The position numbers were made by a program, and so were the translations under genes. A stretch of 64,000 nucleotides of DNA, from positions 62,001-126,000 of the forward strand of contig JAGRES010000003.1 of NCBI GenBank assembly GCA_020446425.1, written 5' to 3'. Numbering within the stretch: position 1 is the first letter of the stretch; each line of letters starts with the position of its first letter. The DNA comes from Sphingobium sp. (lineage in GTDB: Bacteria > Pseudomonadota > Alphaproteobacteria > Sphingomonadales > Sphingomonadaceae). The notes under the pieces were generated by a model. That model was not told where the DNA came from. It made no database searches and saw only the letters and a list, made by a program, of their open reading frames with translations. Shown one piece after another: positions 52,815-60,911 of the stretch.

Positions 52815-53222
52815 CTACGCCGCCAACATCGCGGACACCCCGCTCTTGGCACTATCGCAAGCAGTCCCCACACAGGCATTGACTATCGCCCGCTCGTCCG
52901 TGCAGAGACCAAGCGGGCGATAGTCACCCTTCCACCCCAGGACTGAGAGGCGGTGGGTAGCGGCACGTGTCAGTTGCCGACGCAACTTCGTGCCGGGGTT
53001 GATGAAGGCAGTGCCGGGCGTGTACGGACCCGTCACCTCCATCATCATCTGATTGCTGTGGGCGATGCCGTGACAAGAGACCGCTTCCGCTTCACGCGAT
53101 TCCTCGCGTCCCGCCCTCCCCTCAGCGCAAAGCGGGCGCGCACGCCGCTTTGCCTTGTTGGCAAGGCCGAAGCGCAACGCACCGAAGGGCAGCAAAATAG
53201 AAGCGTCGTTTTGGGTCATCAC
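52815..53222 (-). CDS. Uncharacterised ORF, possibly part of a repeat rather than a gene
   Basis: A 135-codon frame reading MMTQNDASILLPFGALRFGLANK and ending in GVSAMLAA. The composition is arginine- and alanine-rich, there is no domain I can name, and the opposite strand is also open over the same stretch. Several strong hairpins lie inside it, which is unusual for a coding gene. It ends 9 bp before the glucokinase start. I treat it as a doubtful gene; it may instead be a dispersed, structured, non-coding repeat. Confidence 0.25.
   Translation of the reverse strand: MMTQNDASILLPFGALRFGLANKAKRRARPLCAEGRAGREESREAEAVSCHGIAHSNQMMMEVTGPYTPGTAFINPGTKLRRQLTRAATHRLSVLGWKGDYRPLGLCTDERAIVNACVGTACDSAKSGVSAMLAA
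52881..52925. repeat. Perfect 14-bp inverted repeat upstream of glk
   Basis: GACTATCGCCCGCT (52881-52894) and AGCGGGCGATAGTC (52912-52925) are perfect reverse complements around a 17-nt loop. The hairpin is 76 bp upstream of the glucokinase start and could form in either transcript. No U-run follows. It may be a regulatory leader hairpin or part of a repeat element. Confidence 0.65.
53127..53167. repeat. Two overlapping hairpins
   Basis: GCAAAGCGG (53127-53135) pairs with CCGCTTTGC (53145-53153), and directly after it GCCTTG (53152-53157) pairs with CAAGGC (53162-53167) around a TTGG loop. Two back-to-back perfect stems in 41 bp suggest a structured RNA or repeat element rather than chance. 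Confidence 0.5.
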
Positions 53223-53618
53223 AATAATCAGATTGATCCAGTCATCGCACCATCAGGATCTGGACATATGGGATTGAGGGTTGCCCCCCCTGGACCATGC
53301 CCATACCCGAAGAGGCACCATTGCTGTTCCCTCCGATCCTTTCAGCGACTCTCATCAATGCCCTCGCCACCATATGCAATATATATTCTAGATTCTATAT
53401 CTAGTGGAATAGATATTCTATATATTGCCCGCAGGCAAGTATCGAATGAGTGGGAATGTTCGCCTTCAGCCTATGGCGCATGTCATGGCTCGATCAGGAA
53501 GCTTTTGCTGCGGTTAAACTATGCCGGCTTTCGGGTGAGTCATTGGCCAGCTGCGCTCAATTGTCTGCACAAAGCAGCACCAATAAACGGGCCGTGTTTT
53601 CAGGTGCTGCTCTCGCGG
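53223..53618. promoter_or_regulatory. Non-coding AT-rich stretch with one candidate RpiR/IolR box
   Basis: About 400 bp without a convincing gene. The first half looks like a continuation of the doubtful element at 52.8-53.2 kb. From 53371 to 53427 it becomes very AT-rich with repeated TATTCTA/TAGAATA-type words, including GGAATAGATATTCT at 53406-53419, which fits GGAA-N6-TTCC with one mismatch. It may be the distant promoter/operator for the glk direction. A 65-codon plus frame (53456-53653) runs into the RpiR gene and looks spurious. Confidence 0.45.
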
Positions 53619-54455
53619 TCAGCGCGTTGCGTCATTTTCAAAGGCAAAGCTGATCGCCAGGGATTGAGCCAAGCACATTGATGCAGCAAGAGTTCTAAAC
53701 CCTCGCACTTCACTATCCCTGACCTGCAAAATACAGGTGGCATTTTTTGCGACCGCGCTTACCACCGAATCGGTGATCGCCAGAACTTTCACACCATTTG
53801 CCTTGGCGATCTCGACCAGCTCTATTGCCTCAGGCGCATAGGGACTAAAACTGCTCACTAACAGCAGATCATCCTGTCTGATCTGCCGGCCCTGCTGAAG
53901 ATGGTATCCCCCTACCCCATCAATAAAGACAGCCCGCTTGCCAGCCTGCTGCAACAAGTAGCTGAGATATGCAGCAACGGGGAAAGATCTGCGGAAGCCG
54001 GATATATAGACCGTTTCAGCACCGACGATCAGGCGAACAGCCTTCGCAAGCTTCGCTTTCTCGACATATTCGCTGATATGATCCAACGACATGGTCGACG
54101 CAGCCGAAAACTCCTTCAGCAATTGATACGGCGTAGGTGACGGATTACCTTCGGCATTGCTGGAGAAATGCCGGACCCGCTGATGATATGCGCTCGTCGT
54201 CTTGGTGGCGAGAAGGCTATCTTTCAGAACCCGCTGCATGGGACCGGCGCCCTCAAAACCGAAGGTCTTTGCAAAGCGCACTATCGCAGACGCCGGAACT
54301 TTGACCCGGTCAGAGATCACCGCAAGCGTTTCAACGCCCATGCTGTGAGGATCATCGAGAAGAAATTGTGCGATTTGCTGCAGGCGCGGACTTAATTCCT
54401 CATACCGCTCAAGAACAGCTGCACGCAGTTGGCCAGCATCCGATATCGCCGACAT
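53619..54455 (-). CDS. RpiR/MurR-family regulator, probable inositol regulator
   Basis: A 278-residue RpiR-type repressor. The N-terminal helix-turn-helix domain (residues 1-80) contains SPRLQQIAQFLLDDPHSMG and VISDRVKVPASAIVRFAKTFGFEG. The SIS sugar-phosphate-binding domain (about 130-260) contains ETVYISGFRRSFPVAAYLSYLLQ and DLLLVSSFSPYAPEAIELVEIAKANG. ATG at 54455 has GGGGAG about 10 bp upstream; ATG 54473 is another choice. It is divergent from iolG with two GGAA-N6-TTCC-like boxes between them. RpiR proteins named IolR control inositol genes in Sinorhizobium and relatives, so it most likely represses the regulon until an inositol intermediate binds. Confidence 0.9.
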   Translation of the reverse strand: MSAISDAGQLRAAVLERYEELSPRLQQIAQFLLDDPHSMGVETLAVISDRVKVPASAIVRFAKTFGFEGAGPMQRVLKDSLLATKTTSAYHQRVRHFSSNAEGNPSPTPYQLLKEFSAASTMSLDHISEYVEKAKLAKAVRLIVGAETVYISGFRRSFPVAAYLSYLLQQAGKRAVFIDGVGGYHLQQGRQIRQDDLLLVSSFSPYAPEAIELVEIAKANGVKVLAITDSVVSAVAKNATCILQVRDSEVRGFRTLAASMCLAQSLAISFAFENDATR

Positions 54456-54547
54456 ACCCTCATAGCTCCCCATCAAAATTCTATGCTATATCACTGCCAT
54501 CTGCGGCGCAACCTGACAAGCCTTCGCATTCCAGTTGACGCCGTGAT

Positions 54548-54601
54548 GAAATATGTGTTCCAAGCGCGTGCAATTCATCGCGGTTATGGAATATTTGTTC
54601 A
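54548..54601. promoter_or_regulatory. Two candidate RpiR/IolR boxes in the rpiR-iolG spacer
   Basis: GAAATATGTGTTCC (54548-54561) and GGAATATTTGTTCA (54588-54601) each fit GGAA-N6-TTCC with one mismatch. Their starts are 40 bp apart, close to four helical turns, and the second ends 16 bp before the iolG start, so binding there would block transcription or translation start. Confidence 0.6.
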
Positions 54602-54617
54602 GAGAGGCCAGCTTATT

Positions 54618-55604
54618 ATGTTCAATGTCGTACTCCTTGGGGCGGGGCGGATCGGCGCCATCCATGGACGCAACATCGCTAATCATCCAGCTTTATATCT
54701 AAAATATGTGGTTGACCCAATTGGCGACGCAGCAACCCGTCTTGCCAACACTCTGGGGGCAGAGGTGGCCAGCACAGATCAGGTTTTCGCGGATCCCGCG
54801 ATCGACGCCGTTGTCGTTGCCAGCTCAACCGACACCCACTTGGATCACTGCCTGTCTGCTGCAAAAGCCGGTAAAGCCGTCTGGTGCGAAAAGCCACTTG
54901 ATCTGGACCTGGACCGCCTCAACGAGAAACTGCCCGAACTACAACCAGTTGCAGATCGCCTTTTACTCGGTTTCCAGCGCCGCTTCGACCCGAATTTCCG
55001 GGCACTACATAACCGTCTGAACGCTGGCGAGATCGGCGAGATCGAGACCATGCACATCATTAGCCACGACCCGGCCCCTCCCCCGGTAAGCTATATTGCG
55101 GTTTCAGGCGGTCTGTTCAAAGACATGACCATTCACGATTTCGATATGGCGCGCTGGATGCTCGGAGAGAAGATATCGCAGGTCTATGCCACTGCAAGCA
55201 ACCTGGTGGATCCCGCAATCGGACAGGCCGGTGATGTCGACATGGCCAAAATCATTCTGAAAACGGAGAGTGGCAAAATGTGCGTCATCTCCAACACGCG
55301 CCGCTCGGGATATGGTTATGACCAGCGCGTCGAACTATATGGCCAGGGCGGCAGGCTCGCCGTGGGCAATATGGTTGAAACAACTGTGGAATCGTGGACC
55401 GAGAAGGGCGCGGCTGCGGACAGTTTCGAGAACTTCTTCCTGACCCGCTATGCTTCCGCTTATGAGGCCGAGGCTGACCATTTTGCCAATATCCTGGCTG
55501 GTCAGGATAAGCCGCTCGTGGGAATTTCAGACGGTGTAGCCGCTCTTGAACTGGCGGTTGCGGCTGCACAGTCGGCCACTACTGGCAATGTGGTGCAGCT
55601 TTAG
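54618..55604 (+). CDS. iolG: Inositol 2-dehydrogenase (Gfo/Idh/MocA family)
   Basis: A 328-residue NAD-dependent dehydrogenase. The Rossmann motif is VVLLGAGRIGAIHGRNIANH at the N terminus. The catalytic-lysine segment is VWCEKPLDLDLDRL (about residue 94), and the active-site aspartate/histidine region is FKDMTIHDFDMARWMLGE. It oxidises myo-inositol to scyllo-inosose, the first step of the pathway whose other enzymes are at 46-51.7 kb. ATG at 54618 is where similarity starts, with GAGAGG upstream; an in-frame extension to 54429 overlaps the promoter boxes and is rejected. It is separated from the rest of iol and divergent from the RpiR regulator. Confidence 0.93.
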   Translation: MFNVVLLGAGRIGAIHGRNIANHPALYLKYVVDPIGDAATRLANTLGAEVASTDQVFADPAIDAVVVASSTDTHLDHCLSAAKAGKAVWCEKPLDLDLDRLNEKLPELQPVADRLLLGFQRRFDPNFRALHNRLNAGEIGEIETMHIISHDPAPPPVSYIAVSGGLFKDMTIHDFDMARWMLGEKISQVYATASNLVDPAIGQAGDVDMAKIILKTESGKMCVISNTRRSGYGYDQRVELYGQGGRLAVGNMVETTVESWTEKGAAADSFENFFLTRYASAYEAEADHFANILAGQDKPLVGISDGVAALELAVAAAQSATTGNVVQL

Positions 55605-55637
55605 AGAATTGTAAAAAACGACGTAACAACAATAATA

Positions 55638-55679
55638 TAGAGCGCGCTGACCGATTCAGATTTAACGCGGCGCGCTCTA
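55638..55679 (+). terminator. Hairpin after iolG
   Basis: TAGAGCGCGC (55638-55647) pairs with GCGCGCTCTA (55670-55679), a perfect 10-bp stem with a 22-nt loop, 33 bp after the iolG stop. No U-run follows, so termination efficiency is uncertain. Confidence 0.5.
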
Positions 55680-55785
55680 GACCGCAGCATTGGCCTTAAT
55701 CGGATTTGGGCGCCTGTACTCAGTAATATTGCCCGTCAATGCGGGAGGCAATGCGCCGTGCCTGCCAGTGTAATTGATAGCGCCG

Positions 55786-55815
55786 ATGTGGGCGTGGTTT
55801 GATCCACGCCCACAT
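55786..55815 (-). terminator. Perfect 12-bp hairpin after the TonB receptor gene
   Basis: ATGTGGGCGTGG (55786-55797) and CCACGCCCACAT (55804-55815) are perfect complements with a 6-nt loop. In the minus-strand transcript it lies 15 bp after the receptor stop codon. The U-run is missing, but stem and location fit a transcript end, shared convergently with iolG. Confidence 0.65.
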
Positions 55816-55830
55816 GGCTGACATTTGCGA

Positions 55831-58161
55831 TCAGAACTTCGCGGACAGCTGAAGCGCGATCTGGCGCGTCCTGCGCAGTTCCGCCGAGAAGGTGCTATTG
55901 CCGCTTGCCGCAGTCGGCTGAAGCGTGTCGTACACCTTCTTATCGGTAAGATTACGACCGACCAACTGGACGCCATACCGGCCGCCATCAAAGTCGAGCC
56001 CGATATGGCCATCAAGCGTCTGATAGCTTTTCGCATAGGCTTCAGCGCCAAGCGTCGATTGCGTCGCGTAACGCGAGGTGAAGAAGACGTTCATACCACC
56101 CGTCAACTGCGTATCATCGCCCAAGCCATCAACCGGCACCTTATATTCAAAGCCGGCCGTGCCGGACCATTTGGGCGCCTGTTGCCTTACCTGACCGCTC
56201 AGATCCTGGGAATTCCCGCCGACGCAGCCCGTTGCAGGCGTCTGCCCCGGATAACATGTCGCATTCGGGAAATCAGTATATTTGGAGTCGAGATAGTTCA
56301 ACGCACCGGACAGAACCAGACCGCGAATGGGTACGAATTGCGTCTCCAGTTCTATGCCCTGAGAACGTGCACCCGGTGCATTGCCGGTTTCGGATCCGAA
56401 TCCATTGAAGATGTTGACCTGAAGATCGTCGTAATCGGCACGAAACGCGGTGATATTAAACCGGGCGCGTCCATTGAGGAAGTCGATCTTGGCGCCCGCT
56501 TCCCAGGCCTTAACCGTCTCATCTTCGAATTGTGTATTGCCCTTGCTGTTCAGGAAAAAGGTGTCCGTATCGAAACCGCCGGCCTTGAACCCTTCCTTGT
56601 AGGAGGCGAAGAACAGCATGCCTGGAGTGGGCCGGTATTCAAGCGTAACGGCGGGCTGGAAGTCCTTGAATGTACGCTGGTCGTTGTTGATGAGAATAGG
56701 AGGAAAAACAGTTGAACCAGGAATGGTGAAAGTAACGTTGTTCACCGGGTCGTAAATACCAAGCTCACTGTTCAGTTCATGATGAACCAGGGTTTTTTCA
56801 ACATTCGAGTAACGCCCGGCAAGTTTGAGTGTGAGGCCGTCCACGATTTCATAGCCGACTTCGCCAAAGATCGACCAGGACCGCTCCTCCAGACTCTTGG
56901 CCGAAGTAAGCATAAAGCCGGGCAGATTCACCACACGCGGATCACCCGGCGCGATGGCATAGACACCACCGCCACCAGAGAACTCTATATCAATGGCATC
57001 AGCATAGCCGCCGAACAGCCAGGAAAGGCGATCGCCAGTAGTAGACACTGCCTTCACTTCGATGGACTTTTGCTCGCTGTTGTCGAAGCCCGACAGGACC
57101 GCGAACGACCGCTCCGACGCATCGACATTGAGACGGTCATACATATCAAGTTCGTAGTACGAACCGGTCGCCGTCACGGCGAATGTATCGGCATCATATC
57201 CCGCCTCGATCACACCACCTTTAAGCTCGAAGCGGCCACGGGCAGGGTCAGCCCCGCCGGCAGCAATCACAACCGGGAAAAGTTCCGGTGCATAGGCATT
57301 GGCAGTCCGCCCATCCAGCGTACAATCGTCGTTCGGTCCCACCACAGCGGGCGTTGCCGGCGCTATCACGCCGCAATTCCATAGCTCCTTGTTAGTGCCG
57401 GAGACCTTTAGCTTCGTATAATCATATTTCGCATAGACGTGGAAACGGTCGGTCGGTTTCCAGAGAAGGCTGGCGCGGCCCTGCCATTGCTCCGAAGAAG
57501 GCCCGTCCGAGTTGAGCGCAACATTCTTCACCCAGCCCTCGACATCACGGTAACGGCCCGAGAAACGCGTGCTCAGCGTGCTGGAGAGCGGAATGGTGAT
57601 ACCCGCCTCGACATTCTCCTCATTGGCCTCGAATTCATGATAGGCGGTGATATTGCCTTCAAGCTCATCGCCCGGCCGCTTCGACACGATGCTCAGGGCG
57701 CCAGCAATAGCGTTCTTGCCCAGATAGGTCGGCTGCGGACCTTTCAGCACCTCGATCCGCTCGACATCGAAAAAGCCGCCGCGCGCCGTACCGCCGCGTC
57801 CGAAATATATGCCGTCGATATAGACAGGAACAGCCTGGTCAAAGCCAGGGTTGCCGTCCGACGAAACGCCGCGGATGGACAAGTTCGAACGGGCCGAGTT
57901 GGTTACGAACTGGACACCGGGAATTCTGAGGTCGCTCGGCGACACGATCACACGGTTGGTAAGCTCGGCTGCCGACACCGCGTTGACGGAAATTGAAATG
58001 TCCTGAAGTGGCTCTGCGCGCTTGGTCGCAGTGACGATGATTTCCTGAAGAACGTTGCCATCGTCAGCGGCAGCTTGATTGTCTGCGGCCTGCGCAAACG
58101 CACTCCCCGACATTACGGACAGCGCAAGTCCAGAACACATCGTTAATGAAAACATTCTCAT
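55831..58161 (-). CDS. TonB-dependent outer-membrane receptor, probable inositol-regulon member
   Basis: A 776-residue receptor. The signal peptide is residues 1-24 (SGLALSVMSGSAFAQ), the TonB-box-like QEIIVTATKRAE is at about 40, and the plug has SNLSIRGVSSDGNPGFDQAV and FDVERIEVLKGPQPTYLGKNAIAG. The barrel has the late VGRNLTDKKVYDTL block and ends LQLSAKF. A perfect GGAATTATTATTCC box lies 187 bp upstream, matching the consensus of boxes around iolG and iolC, so it is probably expressed with inositol catabolism and may import an inositol derivative or glycoside too large for porins. The substrate is not shown by the sequence. Confidence 0.92.
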   Translation of the reverse strand: MRMFSLTMCSGLALSVMSGSAFAQAADNQAAADDGNVLQEIIVTATKRAEPLQDISISVNAVSAAELTNRVIVSPSDLRIPGVQFVTNSARSNLSIRGVSSDGNPGFDQAVPVYIDGIYFGRGGTARGGFFDVERIEVLKGPQPTYLGKNAIAGALSIVSKRPGDELEGNITAYHEFEANEENVEAGITIPLSSTLSTRFSGRYRDVEGWVKNVALNSDGPSSEQWQGRASLLWKPTDRFHVYAKYDYTKLKVSGTNKELWNCGVIAPATPAVVGPNDDCTLDGRTANAYAPELFPVVIAAGGADPARGRFELKGGVIEAGYDADTFAVTATGSYYELDMYDRLNVDASERSFAVLSGFDNSEQKSIEVKAVSTTGDRLSWLFGGYADAIDIEFSGGGGVYAIAPGDPRVVNLPGFMLTSAKSLEERSWSIFGEVGYEIVDGLTLKLAGRYSNVEKTLVHHELNSELGIYDPVNNVTFTIPGSTVFPPILINNDQRTFKDFQPAVTLEYRPTPGMLFFASYKEGFKAGGFDTDTFFLNSKGNTQFEDETVKAWEAGAKIDFLNGRARFNITAFRADYDDLQVNIFNGFGSETGNAPGARSQGIELETQFVPIRGLVLSGALNYLDSKYTDFPNATCYPGQTPATGCVGGNSQDLSGQVRQQAPKWSGTAGFEYKVPVDGLGDDTQLTGGMNVFFTSRYATQSTLGAEAYAKSYQTLDGHIGLDFDGGRYGVQLVGRNLTDKKVYDTLQPTAASGNSTFSAELRRTRQIALQLSAKF

Positions 58162-58594
58162 AAAAACCTCTCCTGAAAATATTATTTGGACGCATTGATT
58201 TTTTTGAACTCAGGCATTTGCGCACCTCAGGAATGATCGAAATTTGCCGACATTTCTGTGCGCGCACTCTCAGCACAAACAGCCATTTTGGATGGACTAA
58301 CCCCTTGCCAACCTCATCGCCCTTCGTGCCTGACTACCAATGATTCGGAATTATTATTCCATACATTGTATAATTGCACCATATATTCTATTTTTGGGCT
58401 GTGCAAGCAAAGATAAATCATGGCCTGAGCGCGCACATGGCTCGCAGTGCTGAAAGCAGGAAACGGCACGGGTGGAAATCAGGCCCTCTGGCCAATTGCC
58501 ATTCGCACTCCTAAACCAAGCCGGACCATCATGATGTCAGCCAGCTTCGTTTGGAGATTTAGATCCAGGCGTGGTGGCTGCACGGAGAAATGTG
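58162..58594. promoter_or_regulatory. Intergenic region with a perfect GGAA-N6-TTCC box
   Basis: A 433-bp spacer between the TonB receptor and the SnoaL-like gene. GGAATTATTATTCC at 58348-58361 is the best match in the window to GGAA-N6-TTCC, followed by an AT-rich stretch (TACATTGTATAAT and ATATATTCTATTTTT) that could hold the receptor promoter on the minus strand. I see no gene here. Confidence 0.6.
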
Positions 58595-59029
58595 ATGACA
58601 CACACGAATGAGGAAATACTCGCTCTTTGGGCGCGGTACTGGTCGATCAATGACAAGCCCAGAGAGCCTGAACTGCTCATCAGCCTGTTCACCGAAGATT
58701 GTTATTATGAGGACGTTCCGTCGAAAACAGTGGTCAACGGCAAGGATGAATTTCGTACGTTCATCCATATGGTCCATAATGCATTCTCCGATTTCCAGAT
58801 GAAGCTGGAGAATATTCATGCCGACGAGCACGCAGGTTTCATGACCTGGATGATGTATGGCGTTCACACGGGCGATCGCCCCGGCAAGCCCGCAACAGGT
58901 AAGGCTTTCGCGGTTCCGGGCTCAACCTATGTCCAATTCCGCGATGGCAAAATCGCGCATAATCGTGATTTCTATTGCTCCAAAGATGTTGCGATTCAAA
59001 TGGGGATCCTGTCCGCCGACGTTCATTGA
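58595..59029 (+). CDS. SnoaL-like / NTF2-fold protein
   Basis: A 144-residue protein of the SnoaL-like polyketide-cyclase / NTF2 fold: MTHTNEEILALWARYWSIND, LISLFTEDCYYEDVPSKTVVNGKDEFRTFI (in pieces), then the strands GFMTWMMYGVHTGDRPGKPATGK and VQFRDGKIAHNRDFY. Members are small isomerases, cyclases, hydrolases or ring-hydroxylase beta-like proteins. ATG at 58595 has GGAG 8 bp upstream; an upstream GTG at 58571 is an alternative. It stands upstream of a TauD/TfdA-like dioxygenase on the same strand. Reaction unknown. Confidence 0.82.
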   Translation: MTHTNEEILALWARYWSINDKPREPELLISLFTEDCYYEDVPSKTVVNGKDEFRTFIHMVHNAFSDFQMKLENIHADEHAGFMTWMMYGVHTGDRPGKPATGKAFAVPGSTYVQFRDGKIAHNRDFYCSKDVAIQMGILSADVH

Positions 59030-59238
59030 CGGTTGAGTCCGCACCAGTTCGACTGGGAAATGTTGATAGGAGCTGTCGTGTTGGACAGTTCCGGTTCCGC
59101 TGGCAACCGCCAGACATATACCGATAGTCCCTCCGGTATCGGCTCACATAATATACCATCGCGCCTTGGCCGGCATTAATCAGTAGGCTGAACGGATAAA
59201 ATTGGGTCAGCAAATGGCCGGCAAGATGGAGAGGCCCG

Positions 59239-60189
59239 ATGCCGCTAAAGATCGAACCCATCCTTCCCCGCTTCGGCGCTATCTGCACCGGTCTCGACCT
59301 CACGCGCAAGCTCTCGCTCGAGGAGGTCAAGCTCGTGACCGATGCAATGGACATGTGGGGGGTGACCGTCTGGCCCGAGACCGGACTGAATGACGAAACC
59401 CAGATCGCGTTCAGCCGCAATTTCGGTTATCTCGAGCGAGTTCCGTGGCGCGCAGGGGTCAATTATCGCTTGCCCTATCGGGAACTTTTCGATGCCTCCA
59501 ACCTGAACATCGAAGGCAATATCACCCAGGACCCTAGCGCGCTCCAGTACCGCAAGGGCGACCGGCTGTGGCATACCGACAGCGCCTTCATGGAAAAGCG
59601 CACCAGCTACTCGATGTTGCTGGCGCATCAACTCCCCCCCGAAGGCGGCGAGACAGGGTTTGCAGACACCCGAAGTGCCTATGACGACCTGCCGCAAGAG
59701 CTAAAAGACCTCCTAGAGGACAAGGTCGGCATCAACTCGCTGTGGTGGAGCCGCAAGATGGCAGGCGCCGACATTTCCGACGAGGAGATTTACGAGCGCC
59801 CATTGGCAAAGCACCCACTGGTTCATGTACACAAGGGCTCAGGCTGCAAGGCGCTGTTCATCGCCGCGCACACGATGGACATTGAAGGAATGGACAAGAC
59901 CGAAGGTCGCGCGCTGATCCGCCAGCTGATCGAACACTGCACCCAGCCGCAATATGTCTTCGAGCATTCGTGGTCGGTCGGCGACATGGTTATATGGGAC
60001 AATCTATGCACCATGCACCGCGCTGGCGAATATGCCTATGACCTCTACAAGCGTGACCTGCGCCGAACCACGGTGCGTGAAGGAACCGAGCCGCACATGC
60101 TGGAAAGCGGCGATGATCCGTTCACCGAGCTTTTTTCCTCAAGCCCGAAAAGCGTCGACATTCAGAGCGCCCGCGCTGCGGGGCGCTAA
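59239..60189 (+). CDS. TauD/TfdA-family 2-oxoglutarate-dependent dioxygenase
   Basis: A 316-residue Fe(II)/2-oxoglutarate dioxygenase. The iron triad is H112 and D114 (DRLWHTDSAF) with H260 (WDNLCTMHRAG), and the 2-oxoglutarate arginine is in YKRDLRRTTVREG (R275 or R276). The HTD form and RAGEYAYDLYKRDLRRTTV layout are close to TfdA (2,4-D ether cleavage) and other aryloxyalkanoate or phytanoyl-type enzymes. ATG 59239 has GGAGAGG upstream. It probably hydroxylates a carbon next to O or S, with breakdown of an ether or sulfonate. The substrate is unknown. Confidence 0.9.
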   Translation: MPLKIEPILPRFGAICTGLDLTRKLSLEEVKLVTDAMDMWGVTVWPETGLNDETQIAFSRNFGYLERVPWRAGVNYRLPYRELFDASNLNIEGNITQDPSALQYRKGDRLWHTDSAFMEKRTSYSMLLAHQLPPEGGETGFADTRSAYDDLPQELKDLLEDKVGINSLWWSRKMAGADISDEEIYERPLAKHPLVHVHKGSGCKALFIAAHTMDIEGMDKTEGRALIRQLIEHCTQPQYVFEHSWSVGDMVIWDNLCTMHRAGEYAYDLYKRDLRRTTVREGTEPHMLESGDDPFTELFSSSPKSVDIQSARAAGR

Positions 60190-60238
60190 ACCTCGCCGCT
60201 AACATGATCAGTGCGAAGGGGCTCAAGCGGCCTGAGGG

Positions 60239-60901
60239 CTACTCCTCTGGCACTTCATCCTCAATCATCCTCTTGAGCCGCTCCAATACAGCCTGCGAGA
60301 ATGCGGCGTCAAAGGCGCCCGACCGCTTTGTCGGCGTATGAGCATCAGGTCTTACAGCCATGAAAACCCGAACGAACATGGATCTGCCATCCGGCAATGC
60401 CTTGACGCTCCAATCCGCTATGGTCGCAATACGTTCCGACGGTTTTCCATCGGGGCCAAGAAATTGACCAACGGCTATCCACTGATGACCCGGCACTAAA
60501 GACACGACTGTGTATAAGACCTTGCGCGGTGGATCGCCCTCTTTCACAGGCGTGATCGTCTCCATCGCCTGATCGCCAAGCTGTTGCGGCTGGTCGGCAG
60601 GTCCGCCACGGACCACCTCCCATGCTGACATTCCCAGGCCACCGGGCCCCACAAACCAGCGTGCAGTATTCGCCGGGGTCGAGATATAATCGAAAACCTT
60701 ATCGGCCGGCCTGTCGATAACGATATGATTTTCGACCATCATGACATTCATGTCGTCGGGGGTTGGCGAAATATACAAGGGCTCTTCACCTTGAGCGGCG
60801 ACGTTCTCCGCATTGGCCGAAGCGGCACCAATACCCAGAACACAAAGGGCCAAGCCCTTCAGGGAAAGCCCAATGATGCCAAATTTTCCTGTTTTGCTCA
60901 T
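60239..60901 (-). CDS. SRPBCC-domain protein with signal peptide
   Basis: A 220-residue protein with a signal peptide (LKGLALCVLGIGAASANAE, residues 14-32) and a Bet v1/polyketide-cyclase-type SRPBCC domain: NHIVIDRPADKVFDYISTPANTARWFVGPGG (in pieces), EVVRGGPADQPQQLGDQAMETITP, and a C-terminal long helix FDAAFSQAVLERLKRMIEDE. The domain binds hydrophobic ligands. Export is uncommon for this fold. It lies 10 bp after the MFS transporter on the same strand and may bind the transported compound in the periplasm (inference). Confidence 0.8.
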   Translation of the reverse strand: MSKTGKFGIIGLSLKGLALCVLGIGAASANAENVAAQGEEPLYISPTPDDMNVMMVENHIVIDRPADKVFDYISTPANTARWFVGPGGLGMSAWEVVRGGPADQPQQLGDQAMETITPVKEGDPPRKVLYTVVSLVPGHQWIAVGQFLGPDGKPSERIATIADWSVKALPDGRSMFVRVFMAVRPDAHTPTKRSGAFDAAFSQAVLERLKRMIEDEVPEE

Positions 60902-60911
60902 ATATCGCCCC

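Noticed and set aside
53450-53653. 65-68 codon plus-strand frame before rpiR
   Set aside because: It begins in an AT-rich promoter-like stretch, runs into the 3' end of the convergent RpiR gene and has no features of a real small protein.
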